64,000 bases of DNA from Candidatus Nitrosotalea okcheonensis (GCF_900177045.1 NZ_LT841358.1:265073-329072); one strand, 5' to 3'. Shown: positions 16,010 to 24,837, counted from the first letter of the stretch. Notes: generated by a model from the letters alone, not told the origin. Made by a program: numbers and translations.

Positions 16010-17053
16010 CTATTTGGTGGATTGTTTTCGAAACTTTTTCAGCTTGTTGAATCCTAGGCTCTGCCCAAAGAATTTTTTTACATAGAAATAGGCTACAGCG
16101 GTTGCCAACGCAGCGGATGTTACAACAGTGGTAACAATGGGCCAGAATACTATCTCATGGTTTGGATAAAGGCCAAAGACTGTTGCAATTGTGTTTGGCA
16201 CAAGTTCAGCTGTTCCAGCCACTGTCCACCAGATGATAAGGATGGTAACCTTGTTTGTTACTTCGGTTTGGACCACATTGACTCCTGTTGCAACCATCTG
16301 CATGATGTTTTCTGACATTTGTATCTGCCTGTCAAGTCTTCCAAGGATTACCTCAAATTTTGCAAGAATTACTTCATCGTCTGAGACCATTTCTGCATCG
16401 CCATACTTTAGATTGTGCACTGTATCATAGCTTGCCCATGTTGCATTCAAAAAAGTCAATAGCGATGTTCGTACGTTTGATAGTTCCAGAGATATGTCTC
16501 TTGTAACTTGTCTTGAACCTGCAATGTCTATCTCAAATTGCTCTGCCCTTTCCACTATGAGGCGTAATATGGAGAAATTGGACTCGCTAATTTCATCTAT
16601 GATTCTTGCTAAAAGTATTGTCTGCCTGTCTGCCCAACTGTCAGCTTCTTTTGGAAGTTTTCGTAAAAGTGTGGGAGCATAATTGTATAGACGAGTAATC
16701 TTACCACCATAGTCATCATGAATGGTCACGATAAGATCTTTTTTCACAAAAACCAAAATAGGGGCAGTCAAAGTTTTGTTATTTCCTGGTACGACAAATG
16801 GTATCATGAGTCCTAGCGTATCGCCCCTGTCTTCATAACTTGACACATATCCTGATAATAGTACGGAAGGGTCCATGGTAATGTTTAATTTTTCTAAAAT
16901 TTTTGGAGTTTCTCCTATGATGTTATCTACTACACACTCAATCCAAGTGAGGTGTACTGGGGATGATATCTCGACAAGTTCTTCTAAAGTGATTGTTGGT
17001 TTCTTGAATGGTACACCTTCTTGTAAACCTGCGACACTGATTGTCTTGATCAT
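16010..17053 (-). CDS. CorA-like divalent cation transporter without a clear GMN motif
   Basis: The 347-residue protein has a long soluble alpha/beta then helical N-terminal domain and two C-terminal transmembrane helices (about 270-295 and 305-328) with a basic cytoplasmic end, the CorA layout. At the end of TM1, where CorA has Y-G-M-N, this protein reads E-L-V-P-N-T-I-A-T-V-F-G. The P-N-T variant appears in some archaeal CorA-like proteins and keeps the Asn. Mg2+ or another divalent ion is the likely cargo, but selectivity may differ. Start is the ATG at 17053. Confidence 0.75.
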   Translation of the reverse strand: MIKTISVAGLQEGVPFKKPTITLEELVEISSPVHLTWIECVVDNIIGETPKILEKLNITMDPSVLLSGYVSSYEDRGDTLGLMIPFVVPGNNKTLTAPILVFVKKDLIVTIHDDYGGKITRLYNYAPTLLRKLPKEADSWADRQTILLARIIDEISESNFSILRLIVERAEQFEIDIAGSRQVTRDISLELSNVRTSLLTFLNATWASYDTVHNLKYGDAEMVSDDEVILAKFEVILGRLDRQIQMSENIMQMVATGVNVVQTEVTNKVTILIIWWTVAGTAELVPNTIATVFGLYPNHEIVFWPIVTTVVTSAALATAVAYFYVKKFFGQSLGFNKLKKFRKQSTK

Positions 17054-17248
17054 ATCTTAGGGGCAAATTTGGACTTATATACACTTATTCGTGAACAAAA
17101 ACTTACCTTATGTTTTTCATAATCTATTGATGCTTACAGAAAAGTTTGCTATGATATGATGACATGACAACTTGTTTTTATTTTATGTTGTAAAGTCGTG
17201 TAATAAATCATCCATAATGTCTAAAACCTGTATATCTTCAAAGCTTGC

Positions 17249-18244
17249 ATGAACCATGTAACACTGGTTGCAATTGTGGTGATTTTTCTGATATCTGGAT
17301 TATTTGTTCAACTTGGTAATGTTGATGCCAATGCCACAACAAACATTGTACCAACGTGGGTAAAGCATATTGCATTGTTATGGACGCAGGCAGAGATCTC
17401 CGATGCTGATTTTATAAATGACATGAGATGGCTTGTAGAACATCGGATTATTCCAGTAGAAGATCTTGTAGAAAATGCAGATGGTTTTATGATACCTGAT
17501 TCTGTAAAAAAAATTGCATATTATTGGAGTAATGGAAACGTACCAGACAGTGAGTTTATTAGTGGAATTGAATATTTAATCCAAAATGGAGTAATTGAAC
17601 TGGATGACAATTTTGTGTCAAGAGTACAGAAAGAAAGGATGTCGGAAATCTCAGTATATAATGATACAAAAAAATCCGTAGTGATTATTCCAGTTTTTAC
17701 AGCATCTGCATATTCTGAACGTGGTTTTTACTCGTATTATGCAGGCAATTGTGATACCACCTGTCTGACATCTTTTATCTATGCCAATGCGCCTCTCGGA
17801 TACACTGCAAGCGGACAAGCCGTGGATATTTTAGAATCCCTTGGATATTATACTCTCACAGACATTGATGTGGATAAAAATCCCAAAATTTTGTTACAAT
17901 ATGACAAGGTGATTGTATTGCACAATGAATACGTTACACAAAAAGAGTTTGACGCAATTACTACTCATCCACATGTAATTTACCTTTATCCTAATGCGCT
18001 GTATGGAAAAATAGTTGTGAACTATTCTGCTAATGTATTGACGCTTGTTCGTGGCCATAATTATCCGGATGTAAAAATACGCAATGGTTTTGACTGGAAA
18101 TTTGACAATTCCAATCTAGAGTATAATACACAGTGCAGTAACTGGAAATTTTATAATGTAACAAATGGAATTATGCTTGACTGTTATCCTGAAAATCACA
18201 TAATGCATAACATACCGCTGCTCAGGGCAATAAAAGACTATTAA
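17249..18244 (+). CDS. Secreted protein of the same lineage-specific family, paralogue 2
   Basis: The 331-residue protein has a signal peptide (about 1-28, V-D-A-N-A end), then two copies of a short helical module (about 33-70 and 85-123) of the form I-P-x-W/S-V-K-x-I-A-x-x-W ... I-S-D-A-D-F / V-P-D-S-E-F ... L-I/V-x-x-x-I-I. This module recurs in thaumarchaeal surface proteins. The C-terminal half (about 145-325) matches the core of the 5586-6674 protein, with DTTCLT, EYVTQKEFDAIT, L-Y-P-N-A-L-Y and C-Y-P-E. It ends soon after the last conserved Cys, while paralogue 1 has a tail. Its function is unknown. Confidence 0.7.
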   Translation: MNHVTLVAIVVIFLISGLFVQLGNVDANATTNIVPTWVKHIALLWTQAEISDADFINDMRWLVEHRIIPVEDLVENADGFMIPDSVKKIAYYWSNGNVPDSEFISGIEYLIQNGVIELDDNFVSRVQKERMSEISVYNDTKKSVVIIPVFTASAYSERGFYSYYAGNCDTTCLTSFIYANAPLGYTASGQAVDILESLGYYTLTDIDVDKNPKILLQYDKVIVLHNEYVTQKEFDAITTHPHVIYLYPNALYGKIVVNYSANVLTLVRGHNYPDVKIRNGFDWKFDNSNLEYNTQCSNWKFYNVTNGIMLDCYPENHIMHNIPLLRAIKDY

Positions 18245-18315
18245 ATCGCCATGTTGGCCAAGTCCCAGTCTGAACATCCTAACATAATAATATGAGTTTC
18301 AAACGGATACTGACA

Positions 18316-18597
18316 ATGAAAGTATTAGTTGATGAGATGTATGATGGGTTTGATGCCCGACTCAAGGAATTTGGATATGAAGCATTTAGCGTAAAAAAAC
18401 TAATTGCCGAGGGAAAAAAACTATCTAGTGACTATTCTGTGATAAAATATGCACATGAAAACGGCATGATTGTTGTAACAGAAGATGTGGAGATTGGAAA
18501 TGCATGCAAGGAAAATGATATCAGGTGTGTGTTGCTTGACAGCGAAACAATATTTCAGATAATCCTAGAAGAGTTGAGCAAGCATAAAGATCGTTAA
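18316..18597 (+). CDS. PIN-like DUF5615/Mut7-C family protein
   Basis: From ATG 18316 the protein has 93 residues; ATG 18292 would add eight. The opening M-K-V-L-V-D-E-M, the middle D-Y-S-V-I-K-Y-A-H-E-N and I-V-V-T-E-D-V-E-I-G, and the final V-L-L-D strand match the DUF5615 fold, related to Mut7-C and PIN ribonucleases with acidic residues at D6, E7, T-E-D and the last D. Some relatives are toxins, but no antitoxin is adjacent here. A chromosomal RNase role is as likely. The stop overlaps the DedA gene end by four bases. Confidence 0.7.
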   Translation: MKVLVDEMYDGFDARLKEFGYEAFSVKKLIAEGKKLSSDYSVIKYAHENGMIVVTEDVEIGNACKENDIRCVLLDSETIFQIILEELSKHKDR

Positions 18598-19217
18598 TTA
18601 TTATCTGGCTTGGCAACCCTTTTTTTGACTATGATTATTATTATGATAACTAGTCCTACTATGACTGCACCATCAATGTAATCTGAATAGTGTCTGATCC
18701 TAGTCCACTGATCTCCTAGTGTCATCCCAACATATGTTAACATGGTACTCCATATGATAGAGCCTGCAAAAGTGTAAATTGAAAATTTTTTCAAGTTCAT
18801 TTTTGCTATGCCGGCTGGCAATGAAATGTATGTTCTAATGGCAGGCAGTAGCCTACTTACAAATGTGGATCTATCACCATATTTTTTAAAGTATGATTCA
18901 GTCCATTCCAGGTGGGATTTTTTCAGAAGAACATATTTTCCATACTTGGCAATGAACTCTCTGCCAAGCTTTACACCTATGATATATGCCACAAGCGACC
19001 CCACTAGGTTTCCAATCGAGCCCGCAAGTATTATTAAAATTGGATTGAGTTTTCCAGTGGATGCAAGATATCCAGAAAATGGCATGATTATTTCACTTGG
19101 AATTGGTATGAGCGAACTTTCTGCTAGCATTAGAAAGAAGATTCCAAAATATCCTGTATTTGATATTGCATGGATTATGAAATTTGCTAAATTATTGATA
19201 ATATCCAAAGCAACCAT
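18594..19217 (-). CDS. DedA/SNARE-associated family membrane protein
   Basis: The 207-residue protein has the DedA pattern: an N-terminal hydrophobic part with E-S-S-L-I-P-I-P-S-E, the re-entrant G-N-L-V-G-S-L-V-A-Y segment, the loop F-x-K-Y-G-D-R-S-T-F-V-S-R-L-L-P-A-I-R, and P-A-G-I-A-K-M. The family helps scavenge undecaprenyl or polyprenyl phosphate and maintain membrane potential in bacteria; in archaea a polyprenyl-phosphate flippase role is plausible and would serve the GT-C enzymes. ATG at 19217. It has about five helices and a basic end. Confidence 0.9.
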   Translation of the reverse strand: MVALDIINNLANFIIHAISNTGYFGIFFLMLAESSLIPIPSEIIMPFSGYLASTGKLNPILIILAGSIGNLVGSLVAYIIGVKLGREFIAKYGKYVLLKKSHLEWTESYFKKYGDRSTFVSRLLPAIRTYISLPAGIAKMNLKKFSIYTFAGSIIWSTMLTYVGMTLGDQWTRIRHYSDYIDGAVIVGLVIIIIIIVKKRVAKPDNN

Positions 19218-19261
19218 GTTTTGTCAATCCACTTCATTTTTTTCTTGCAAATCTTGTACCT

Positions 19262-19429
19262 TTACCACATTCCGCCTGTACTGGTTCCAGGCTCATCAAA
19301 GTTCCTTTGTGGCGCATGTTTGTGTGCCTTCTTCATGTGCCTGTCAAGTCTTACTGGATCGTGGAGCTCAAGACCGCACTCTTTACATTTTGTTTCAGCA
19401 GGTCCTTCTTTTTTCTTGAAAAGTCCCAT
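19262..19429 (-). CDS. Small C2H2 zinc-finger protein (55 aa)
   Basis: The reverse strand reads 55 residues from ATG 19429 to TAA 19262. The middle is a C2H2-like finger: C15-x2-C18, then L, R-L, and H28-x3-H32 style spacing ending in H-M-K-K-A-H. The start is Lys-rich (G-L-F-K-K-K) and the tail Gly-rich with M-W. It is probably DNA-, RNA- or protein-binding. A related mini finger occurs at 51393-51491. Confidence 0.65.
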   Translation of the reverse strand: MGLFKKKEGPAETKCKECGLELHDPVRLDRHMKKAHKHAPQRNFDEPGTSTGGMW

Positions 19430-19504
19430 GCTTTAATCATATTATTTGAGATAATATTTCTTACGGAGAAAATTGTCAAGATCTGTTTATGAAAATTAAT
19501 AGGC

Positions 19505-19529
19505 TCTGCGTAGAGAGAACCTACGCAGA
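19505..19529. repeat. Perfect hairpin (9-bp stem, 7-base loop)
   Basis: TCTGCGTAG and CTACGCAGA face each other across the loop AGAGAAC. It lies 60 bases past the end of the reverse methyltransferase gene and 75 bases before the small zinc-finger gene. The GC content is higher than around it. It could be an mRNA 3' hairpin or a protein-binding palindrome. No T tract follows on the transcribed strand. Confidence 0.5.
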
Positions 19530-19590
19530 ATAGCATCCAGACGGAATTGGTATGCTATGAAAAGTCATGGATTTACTACGTTGATAAGGG

Positions 19591-20439
19591 TTACTTTGTG
19601 CATTTTATCAAGACATATTCAATGGTATGATTTGTTGCAGCTTGTTTCATCTTTAGCATTGATCTGAACAATATTGTCTCTACATACGACGGGTATCTTT
19701 TTAAGATCTCTGATCTGAGAAACCGATGATTCTGAATATAGTATTCTGCCAGAGGTGGATATACATTTGATCCAACAAGTCTGATTTCTGTAATGTTAAG
19801 ACCAATGTCTTGGATTATTTTTTTAATCGCATCAATATCATAATGCTCAGAAGACCATGTCATCTTCAAAATACCGATCTTCAAAACGCTAAACTTTGAT
19901 GGTTTTGAAAGCACTGGTATTGCAAAGACGGCGGTCCCATCTTTTTTCAGAATCCTTCCAGTCTCTGATATAAATTCCTTGATTGGTCTAAAGTGCTGCG
20001 CTGATTCTAGTGCAATTATTCTGTCACATGATCGGTCTGATATGGGAATTTTTACTGCTGTTGCATTTACCAAGTTTATTTCAGATATTTTTTTCTGTAT
20101 GTTTGCAAATTTGAGTTGATTGGGGTTTATGTTAAGGCATGTGATTGTAATGTTTGGGTATGCCTTTTTCCAAAGAAAAGCTGGTTCTGAAAAACCACTT
20201 CCCACATCAAGAATATGTCGTGCATTTTCAAGCTCTGCCATGTCTCCTATTAGATTGCACAGATTTGTCTGAGCATCTGCAGGACTCTTTGTTGCGTTAT
20301 CCCAATATCCAAAATTAAGAAAATTTCTCCCAGTTGAAATCTGCATTAGTTCGGACAGGTAGTTGTACATGTTCACAATGTCGCCCTCTCCACGTCGCAG
20401 TGTCCATAGGATGACATCCATGGGATTGGGGTTGTTCAA
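19591..20439 (-). CDS. Class I SAM-dependent methyltransferase
   Basis: The 282-residue protein has motif I I-L-D-V-G-S-G-F-S-E-P (about 74-85), an acidic-less motif II at the next strand, L-E-S-A-Q-H-F (about 142-148) and a post-motif R-I-L-K-K-D-G-T. The layout resembles UbiE/sterol- and tocopherol-type small-molecule methyltransferases. The substrate is unknown; a quinone or lipid is possible because of the G-Y-W-D before motif I. The start is a TTG at 20439, with ATG 20421 as an alternative. Confidence 0.8.
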   Translation of the reverse strand: MNNPNPMDVILWTLRRGEGDIVNMYNYLSELMQISTGRNFLNFGYWDNATKSPADAQTNLCNLIGDMAELENARHILDVGSGFSEPAFLWKKAYPNITITCLNINPNQLKFANIQKKISEINLVNATAVKIPISDRSCDRIIALESAQHFRPIKEFISETGRILKKDGTAVFAIPVLSKPSKFSVLKIGILKMTWSSEHYDIDAIKKIIQDIGLNITEIRLVGSNVYPPLAEYYIQNHRFLRSEILKRYPSYVETILFRSMLKMKQAATNHTIEYVLIKCTK

Positions 20440-20542
20440 TATGGAAAACGATCAAAACACGGGTGTATTAAGATATGAATTCTCGCAGGTGAGGTTCAAA
20501 AATCACTGATCTTTTTATTTAGCTTGACAAAACTAGTATGCA

Positions 20543-20794
20543 ATGGAAAAATGTGACGCTCGAACCAGAGCGTACAAGAATGGAAAGACTTTTGATCAAT
20601 GCAGGGATATTGCAAAGATTATTGTTTTACAAATGGAGGAAAAGATTAACCAATCTGGTCAAGTGGAATGGGACGAAATCCTCCGCACTGTTGAGCATGA
20701 CGAATTGGTATACAAGCTTACTCTGAAATATCTCAGGCAAAATGGGTATGATATTGGAGACTGGAAAAGACCGCGTGTCATAAAGTCTATCTAG
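20543..20794 (+). CDS. Small helical protein of unknown function
   Basis: The 83-residue protein is helical, with C4, C20 and a C-terminal K-x-L-R-Q-N-G-Y-D-I-G-D-W element. An AT-rich TATA-like stretch about 27 bases upstream fits a leaderless ATG at 20543. The gene ends eight bases inside the reverse membrane-protein gene. The family is not recognised. Confidence 0.55.
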   Translation: MEKCDARTRAYKNGKTFDQCRDIAKIIVLQMEEKINQSGQVEWDEILRTVEHDELVYKLTLKYLRQNGYDIGDWKRPRVIKSI

Positions 20795-21623
20795 AGTTTA
20801 CTGCACAACTCTCATTCTGCGACTTTATCTTCTTGGCCATTATGATGGGAGTTACAAAAAGAACCGGAATGGATATTGCAATAAAGACTGTCTGGATTTG
20901 GGCCTCGACGCTTGTTAAGAACAAAGTAAATGTTGTGGCTCCTGTTCCAAAACCAAATAACATGGTAAACATCGTACCTGCACACGTAGGGCATCCGACA
21001 AACAACCCTGTTATTGCTCCAAACGCCCCGAGATTTCCTCCACTTTTTGCAATGGAAAATACGGTCGATGATAACGCAAAATTCAAACCGACCAAGAATG
21101 ACACCATGACTAGTAGCAGTAAATTTAATGGAATTATCTGTAATCCTATATGTTCTGTAAAAAATGCAAAAATCATTGGCATGTAGCCTGGAAGATCACA
21201 GCATGGCGAGAGCTCTATGTGTGGAGGTTGTGGAAATCCATAATCTGTAGCATTGATGTCTGGCTTGTAGATTATTATTCCTGAAGTAAATGCAAAAAAT
21301 AATCCGTATCCTATTGTACTTATGACGAAAATTTGTTTTGATCTTTTGTTATGTGTGGCATTTGCAATAATTGATAAGATGGTAGAGTCTGCATGTGTGA
21401 TCTTTGACTTGTACATCTTGTACAACCCCCAACCTATGGCTCCAAATGATGAAAATAGTACAGCGTATGTAGCAACTGCAAGGTTTTGCAAGGCGGGCAT
21501 GGCAGCGGGCGTGATTATTAGACTGTTATTTTTTGTATATGCTAAAAATGATATGGCAATAGCTAAAAAGCCAACTAGTACGAGTGCAAGATGGGAACGA
21601 CCACGTATTTTTTGTTTTTCCAC
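20787..21623 (-). CDS. Polytopic membrane protein with a buried Cys pair
   Basis: The 278-residue protein has about six or seven transmembrane helices. The loop after helix 3 contains a C-C-D-L-P segment, and a Gly-rich helix hairpin contains C-P-T-C-A-G followed by M-L-F-G. A Lys-rich end follows. A membrane CxxC at the edge of a helix suggests thiol redox chemistry or metal handling, perhaps copper in this organism. Neither is shown by sequence. Start is a GTG at 21623. I do not recognise a named family. Confidence 0.65.
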   Translation of the reverse strand: MEKQKIRGRSHLALVLVGFLAIAISFLAYTKNNSLIITPAAMPALQNLAVATYAVLFSSFGAIGWGLYKMYKSKITHADSTILSIIANATHNKRSKQIFVISTIGYGLFFAFTSGIIIYKPDINATDYGFPQPPHIELSPCCDLPGYMPMIFAFFTEHIGLQIIPLNLLLLVMVSFLVGLNFALSSTVFSIAKSGGNLGAFGAITGLFVGCPTCAGTMFTMLFGFGTGATTFTLFLTSVEAQIQTVFIAISIPVLFVTPIIMAKKIKSQNESCAVNSR

Positions 21624-21675
21624 TTGTACAAAATTCTCAGCCTGGCATTAAATTCTATCTCCTATTCTCTCCAAA

Positions 21676-22137
21676 GTGTTTATCTTGGGTAATTCCATAC
21701 TTGATCTAGTCGTGAAGATCGACGAGCCTCAAGATTCTGATTATGCCGAGACCAAGATAACCTACGTGGGTTTTGTAGATCCGTACGGGGTTGAAGGGCT
21801 TTTGATCCTACGATCAGACGACGGTAAAGAATTTCACATGAGAGCCTTTTCAGGAGAAGTTGCAAGACACATATCTAATTTTATTGAAGGACAACGAGAT
21901 GCGATTCCAACTATATACAACATGGTAGAAGAAATTGCGGAACTAAACGAGCTTGTACTTGTAAAGATAAAAGTATATGAAAGTGGCAGCGTCTTGCGTG
22001 CCAATGTCTACTTTACTGGAAAACATGATCTTGTAATGCGTAACTACCGTGCATCTGATTCTATAGCACTTGCAACATTTTATAACATACCAATACTGGT
22101 CAGAAAAAATCTCTTGAAAGAAAAAATGGAAGCCTAG
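21676..22137 (+). CDS. BFN (bifunctional nuclease, DUF151) family protein
   Basis: The 153-residue protein has the DUF151 core: L-I-L-R-S-D-D-G-K-E-F-H-M-R-A-F-S-G-E-V-A near 43-63, then the helix following, and D-S-I-A-L-A-T-F-Y-N-I-P-I-L-V near 127-141. Members degrade DNA and RNA in plants and are widespread in archaea and bacteria with unclear in vivo roles. Start is a GTG at 21676. It ends four bases inside the convergent PurP-like gene. Confidence 0.8.
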   Translation: MFILGNSILDLVVKIDEPQDSDYAETKITYVGFVDPYGVEGLLILRSDDGKEFHMRAFSGEVARHISNFIEGQRDAIPTIYNMVEEIAELNELVLVKIKVYESGSVLRANVYFTGKHDLVMRNYRASDSIALATFYNIPILVRKNLLKEKMEA

Positions 22138-23225
22138 GTTAGCACTTGTTCCAATTTTCCTTCCTGCTGTGCAATTCTTAACTCCATTGCAATCCTGCGT
22201 CCAACACCAAAAGTTTCACCATATTTGTATTTTGTATATGGACTTGTTGTAGCAAGAATTGGATTTCCTGGAACTCGTAATGATACGTCATACACTACGA
22301 TGTCTAGGTCACGGGTTATGACGCTTTGCAGAGAAAATGGACCGATGATCCCTGGCGCATACTCTTTTTTCACGGCATTGACAAACTTGTCTCCAGCATC
22401 TATGACCTGCTCAAGTAGGGATTCTCTAATGCTTGCAGGTGTGTGACCTACCTCGATATTTTGTAATTCGATGTTTGTCTCAAGCTGTTGTTTTGCAGGA
22501 AGTGAAACAAAGTCATGAAGGTTTGTCTGCAATCTTCTTTCTATTCCAAGAAAATCAACCTCTTTTGATATCGGTGTATGGAAATAATTGAAATTAAAAT
22601 AAGTTCCTATGATAAATTCCTCGATGCTTGCAGTCTTGAGTGCATCTCTTGAAATCAATCCTTGTTTTATCTTGGTCTCTGTCTTGTCCCTGTATTCTGC
22701 ATATGATGATACATTGAAAAAAGCACGTTCAAGCTTGCGTTTTTTTTCCTGAACTTTTACTATTACTGGTCTGTCTATGTCTTTTGGATCTTTGAACAGT
22801 CTTGGAAAACGTATCCTTGCTTTTTGTAGCAAGTAATATTGGTTTTTCTTGTTGGCCCGCTCCTCTGCCTGGAACAAGGCTCTGTTTCCAAACAATGGTA
22901 CTTTGAACTTGTTCTCGACACCGTCGTATCCAAGATATGCAGTAAGGGCTCTATGTGGAACCACTATTGTACCGGAATCTCTCAGTCTTGACTGGATCTT
23001 GGGAGATAGCATGTCTTGGAACCTCTTCACTATTATGATGTCATCTGCAAGCCTTGAAAATCTCCTGTATGGCACATCTCTTCCCTTTTGGCAAACCACG
23101 ACTGTCTTGAAATTTTCATCCTTTGCACCGTCCATTATTTCAAGTGCCGAATGACTCCCAAGTGCACCAATGGTTAGTTCAGAATACTTGTTTACAATAT
23201 CTACAATGGCTGATTTTCTTATCAC
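22134..23225 (-). CDS. purP: PurP-family ATP-grasp ligase (FAICAR synthetase)
   Basis: The 363-residue protein matches PurP: an N-terminal G-S-H-S-A-L-E-I-M-D-G-A-K (about 22-34), an R-x-A-x-D ... V-P-H-R-A region, and an ATP-grasp core with V-I-V-K-V and G-I-E-R-R, then G-P-F-S-L-Q and an acidic D-V-S-L-R-V-P. PurP makes FAICAR from AICAR, formate and ATP in archaea without the bacterial PurH. Archaea often have two PurP copies and only one may be the enzyme. Start is a GTG at 23225. Confidence 0.85.
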   Translation of the reverse strand: MIRKSAIVDIVNKYSELTIGALGSHSALEIMDGAKDENFKTVVVCQKGRDVPYRRFSRLADDIIIVKRFQDMLSPKIQSRLRDSGTIVVPHRALTAYLGYDGVENKFKVPLFGNRALFQAEERANKKNQYYLLQKARIRFPRLFKDPKDIDRPVIVKVQEKKRKLERAFFNVSSYAEYRDKTETKIKQGLISRDALKTASIEEFIIGTYFNFNYFHTPISKEVDFLGIERRLQTNLHDFVSLPAKQQLETNIELQNIEVGHTPASIRESLLEQVIDAGDKFVNAVKKEYAPGIIGPFSLQSVITRDLDIVVYDVSLRVPGNPILATTSPYTKYKYGETFGVGRRIAMELRIAQQEGKLEQVLT

Positions 23226-23339
23226 GTCGTATCTATTTTATCTGGGTAAAAAAGCGTTATCCAAAGCAAACGTGGATTATTTGTATTTCTTACCGTGAAT
23301 AAATTTCTAACAAAAAAGGGGATGAACTTTTTGAAAAAA

Positions 23340-23516
23340 CTACTTGAGGTCTTCCTTGTCCTTGAAATCCTTGAGCTCTTTTTCAGATTCTAATCTGCCT
23401 TTCTCAAACTCGCCCTTTGCCTTTCCAAACGTTTTTGCAAGTTCAGGGATCTTTTTGGCACCAAATATCAAAACCCCTATTATTACCACTGCAATTATTA
23501 CATTTTCATATGCCAT
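23340..23516 (-). CDS. tatA: Twin-arginine translocase subunit TatA
   Basis: The reverse strand reads 58 residues from ATG 23516 to TAG 23340. A short N-terminal helix (E-N-V-I-I-A-V-V-I-I-G-V-L-I-F-G) is followed by the A-K-K-I-P-E-L-A-K-T-F-G-K-A hinge and amphipathic helix, then a charged tail, as in TatA/E. It lies 21 bases after the stop of tatC and shares its strand, so the two form an operon in the order tatC-tatA. The protein was too short for the usual ORF cutoff. Confidence 0.9.
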   Translation of the reverse strand: MAYENVIIAVVIIGVLIFGAKKIPELAKTFGKAKGEFEKGRLESEKELKDFKDKEDLK

Positions 23517-23537
23517 TAGTGGCTTAAATGCGGCAGA

Positions 23538-24335
23538 TTAAGATTTAAACGTTCCAATATTTTTTGCCTGTCTCTCAGATACCGCCATACCTATTAGATA
23601 CAACACTATCATAGGACCTGCTACGAACCACATGGTTACTCCACTACCATCTGGTGTTATTGCTGCACCAAGTATGACCATCGCAATTATTGCATACCGT
23701 ATGTTATTCCTCCAAAATTTTGGGTCAATTAGTTCAGATGTAGTAAGTGCATACATTATCAATGGTAGCTGAAATGATACTCCAAATGCAAGAATAAACT
23801 GCAGTACAAATGTGATAAAATCTATTATGTTCAAAAATGTGAGCAAGTCTGCAGATTGTCCATATTTGTAAAGAAATTCTAGTATGTATGGAGTGACGAA
23901 AAAATATGAAAATATGCCTCCTATTGTGAAAAGAATGATGGCTGGAATTGTTATGTTTCTAATTATCTGGATCTCCTTTCTATGCAACGCAGGTGCCAAA
24001 AATCCTACAAACTCTTTGACTATGACTGGCATTGAGAACACCATTCCAAGCAATACTGCAATATAAAACTGGGAAAAAAATGCCTGTCCTGGGGCTGTCT
24101 GGATTAATTGTACCGTTGATGGTAATAGATGATGCTTCATTGATATTGTTACTTGTGCTGCCATGTTGTTAAATGGACTAAATGTTGGATAATACAGCTT
24201 GATGTTATTGTACATAAATGGCGTAAGATGAAAACTCAGGATGAAAAATGAGATTAACGCTATCGCAATGACTGACCTAAATATTCTTTTTCTTAAATCA
24301 TCAAGATGCTGGCTGATGGTCATAGACTTGTCCAT
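23538..24335 (-). CDS. tatC: Twin-arginine translocase subunit TatC
   Basis: The 265-residue protein has six transmembrane helices and the TatC signature L-D-D-L-R-K-R (about 11-17), with K-E-F-V-G-F-L-A-P-A-L-H-R-K-E before helix 3. TatC binds folded-protein signal peptides with the R-R motif and exports them with TatA. The start is ATG 24335. The long first periplasmic loop is a feature of archaeal copies. Confidence 0.93.
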   Translation of the reverse strand: MDKSMTISQHLDDLRKRIFRSVIAIALISFFILSFHLTPFMYNNIKLYYPTFSPFNNMAAQVTISMKHHLLPSTVQLIQTAPGQAFFSQFYIAVLLGMVFSMPVIVKEFVGFLAPALHRKEIQIIRNITIPAIILFTIGGIFSYFFVTPYILEFLYKYGQSADLLTFLNIIDFITFVLQFILAFGVSFQLPLIMYALTTSELIDPKFWRNNIRYAIIAMVILGAAITPDGSGVTMWFVAGPMIVLYLIGMAVSERQAKNIGTFKS

Positions 24336-24378
24336 TATAGATTATGAAATGGGCAGATCTGTATTAATAGTATTTTTT

Positions 24379-24837
24379 CTACAGTCCTGGTATTGGAAGT
24401 ATCTTGCTTGAGGGCAAGTTACTTTTTTCTTGTTCTGGCACAGTAAAGTTTTCAAGCTCTATTGTAAGTTCAGTGCTTACCTCAAAATTGTCGCCAAGCT
24501 GGACTGCAAGTTCTGCAATTTCTTTTGGTGCGTATATCTCACGTGAGCCCTTTAGGAATATTCTGGAACTCTTTTCTGCAGGGTCTCCACCAAACTTTTC
24601 CTTGAGGAATTTTGTTAGTTTGTCTACCTCCTCCTTTTCTATCATGTTGTGATAAAATACAATGCCTTTGATTAAATCGTAATCCCATGGAGTTCCATTT
24701 CTATACGAATATACTCCAAAGACTGCGCCCTTGTCATCTTTTGGACATTTTATTTCCCAGATCAATACTTTTTTCGGGTCATACTCTGCATTTCGAACGT
24801 CTTCTACGGTAAGTTTCCAGTATCTCAAGCGACTCAT
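24379..24837 (-). CDS. Conserved-looking protein of unknown function
   Basis: The 152-residue soluble protein has several strands with aromatic and basic residues (V-F-G-V-Y-S-Y-R-N-G-T) and a helical middle with E-E-V-D-K-L-T-K-F-L-K. The C-terminus is Pro/Ser-rich. No signal peptide or metal motif is seen. It is upstream of tatC on the same strand, 43 bases away, and may be cotranscribed. The family is not recognised. Confidence 0.55.
   Translation of the reverse strand: MSRLRYWKLTVEDVRNAEYDPKKVLIWEIKCPKDDKGAVFGVYSYRNGTPWDYDLIKGIVFYHNMIEKEEVDKLTKFLKEKFGGDPAEKSSRIFLKGSREIYAPKEIAELAVQLGDNFEVSTELTIELENFTVPEQEKSNLPSSKILPIPGL

Noticed and set aside
18316-18597. DUF5615 protein as a toxin of a toxin-antitoxin pair
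   Set aside because: No small antitoxin gene lies next to it; neighbours are a secreted protein and DedA. A solitary RNase-like protein is the safer reading.
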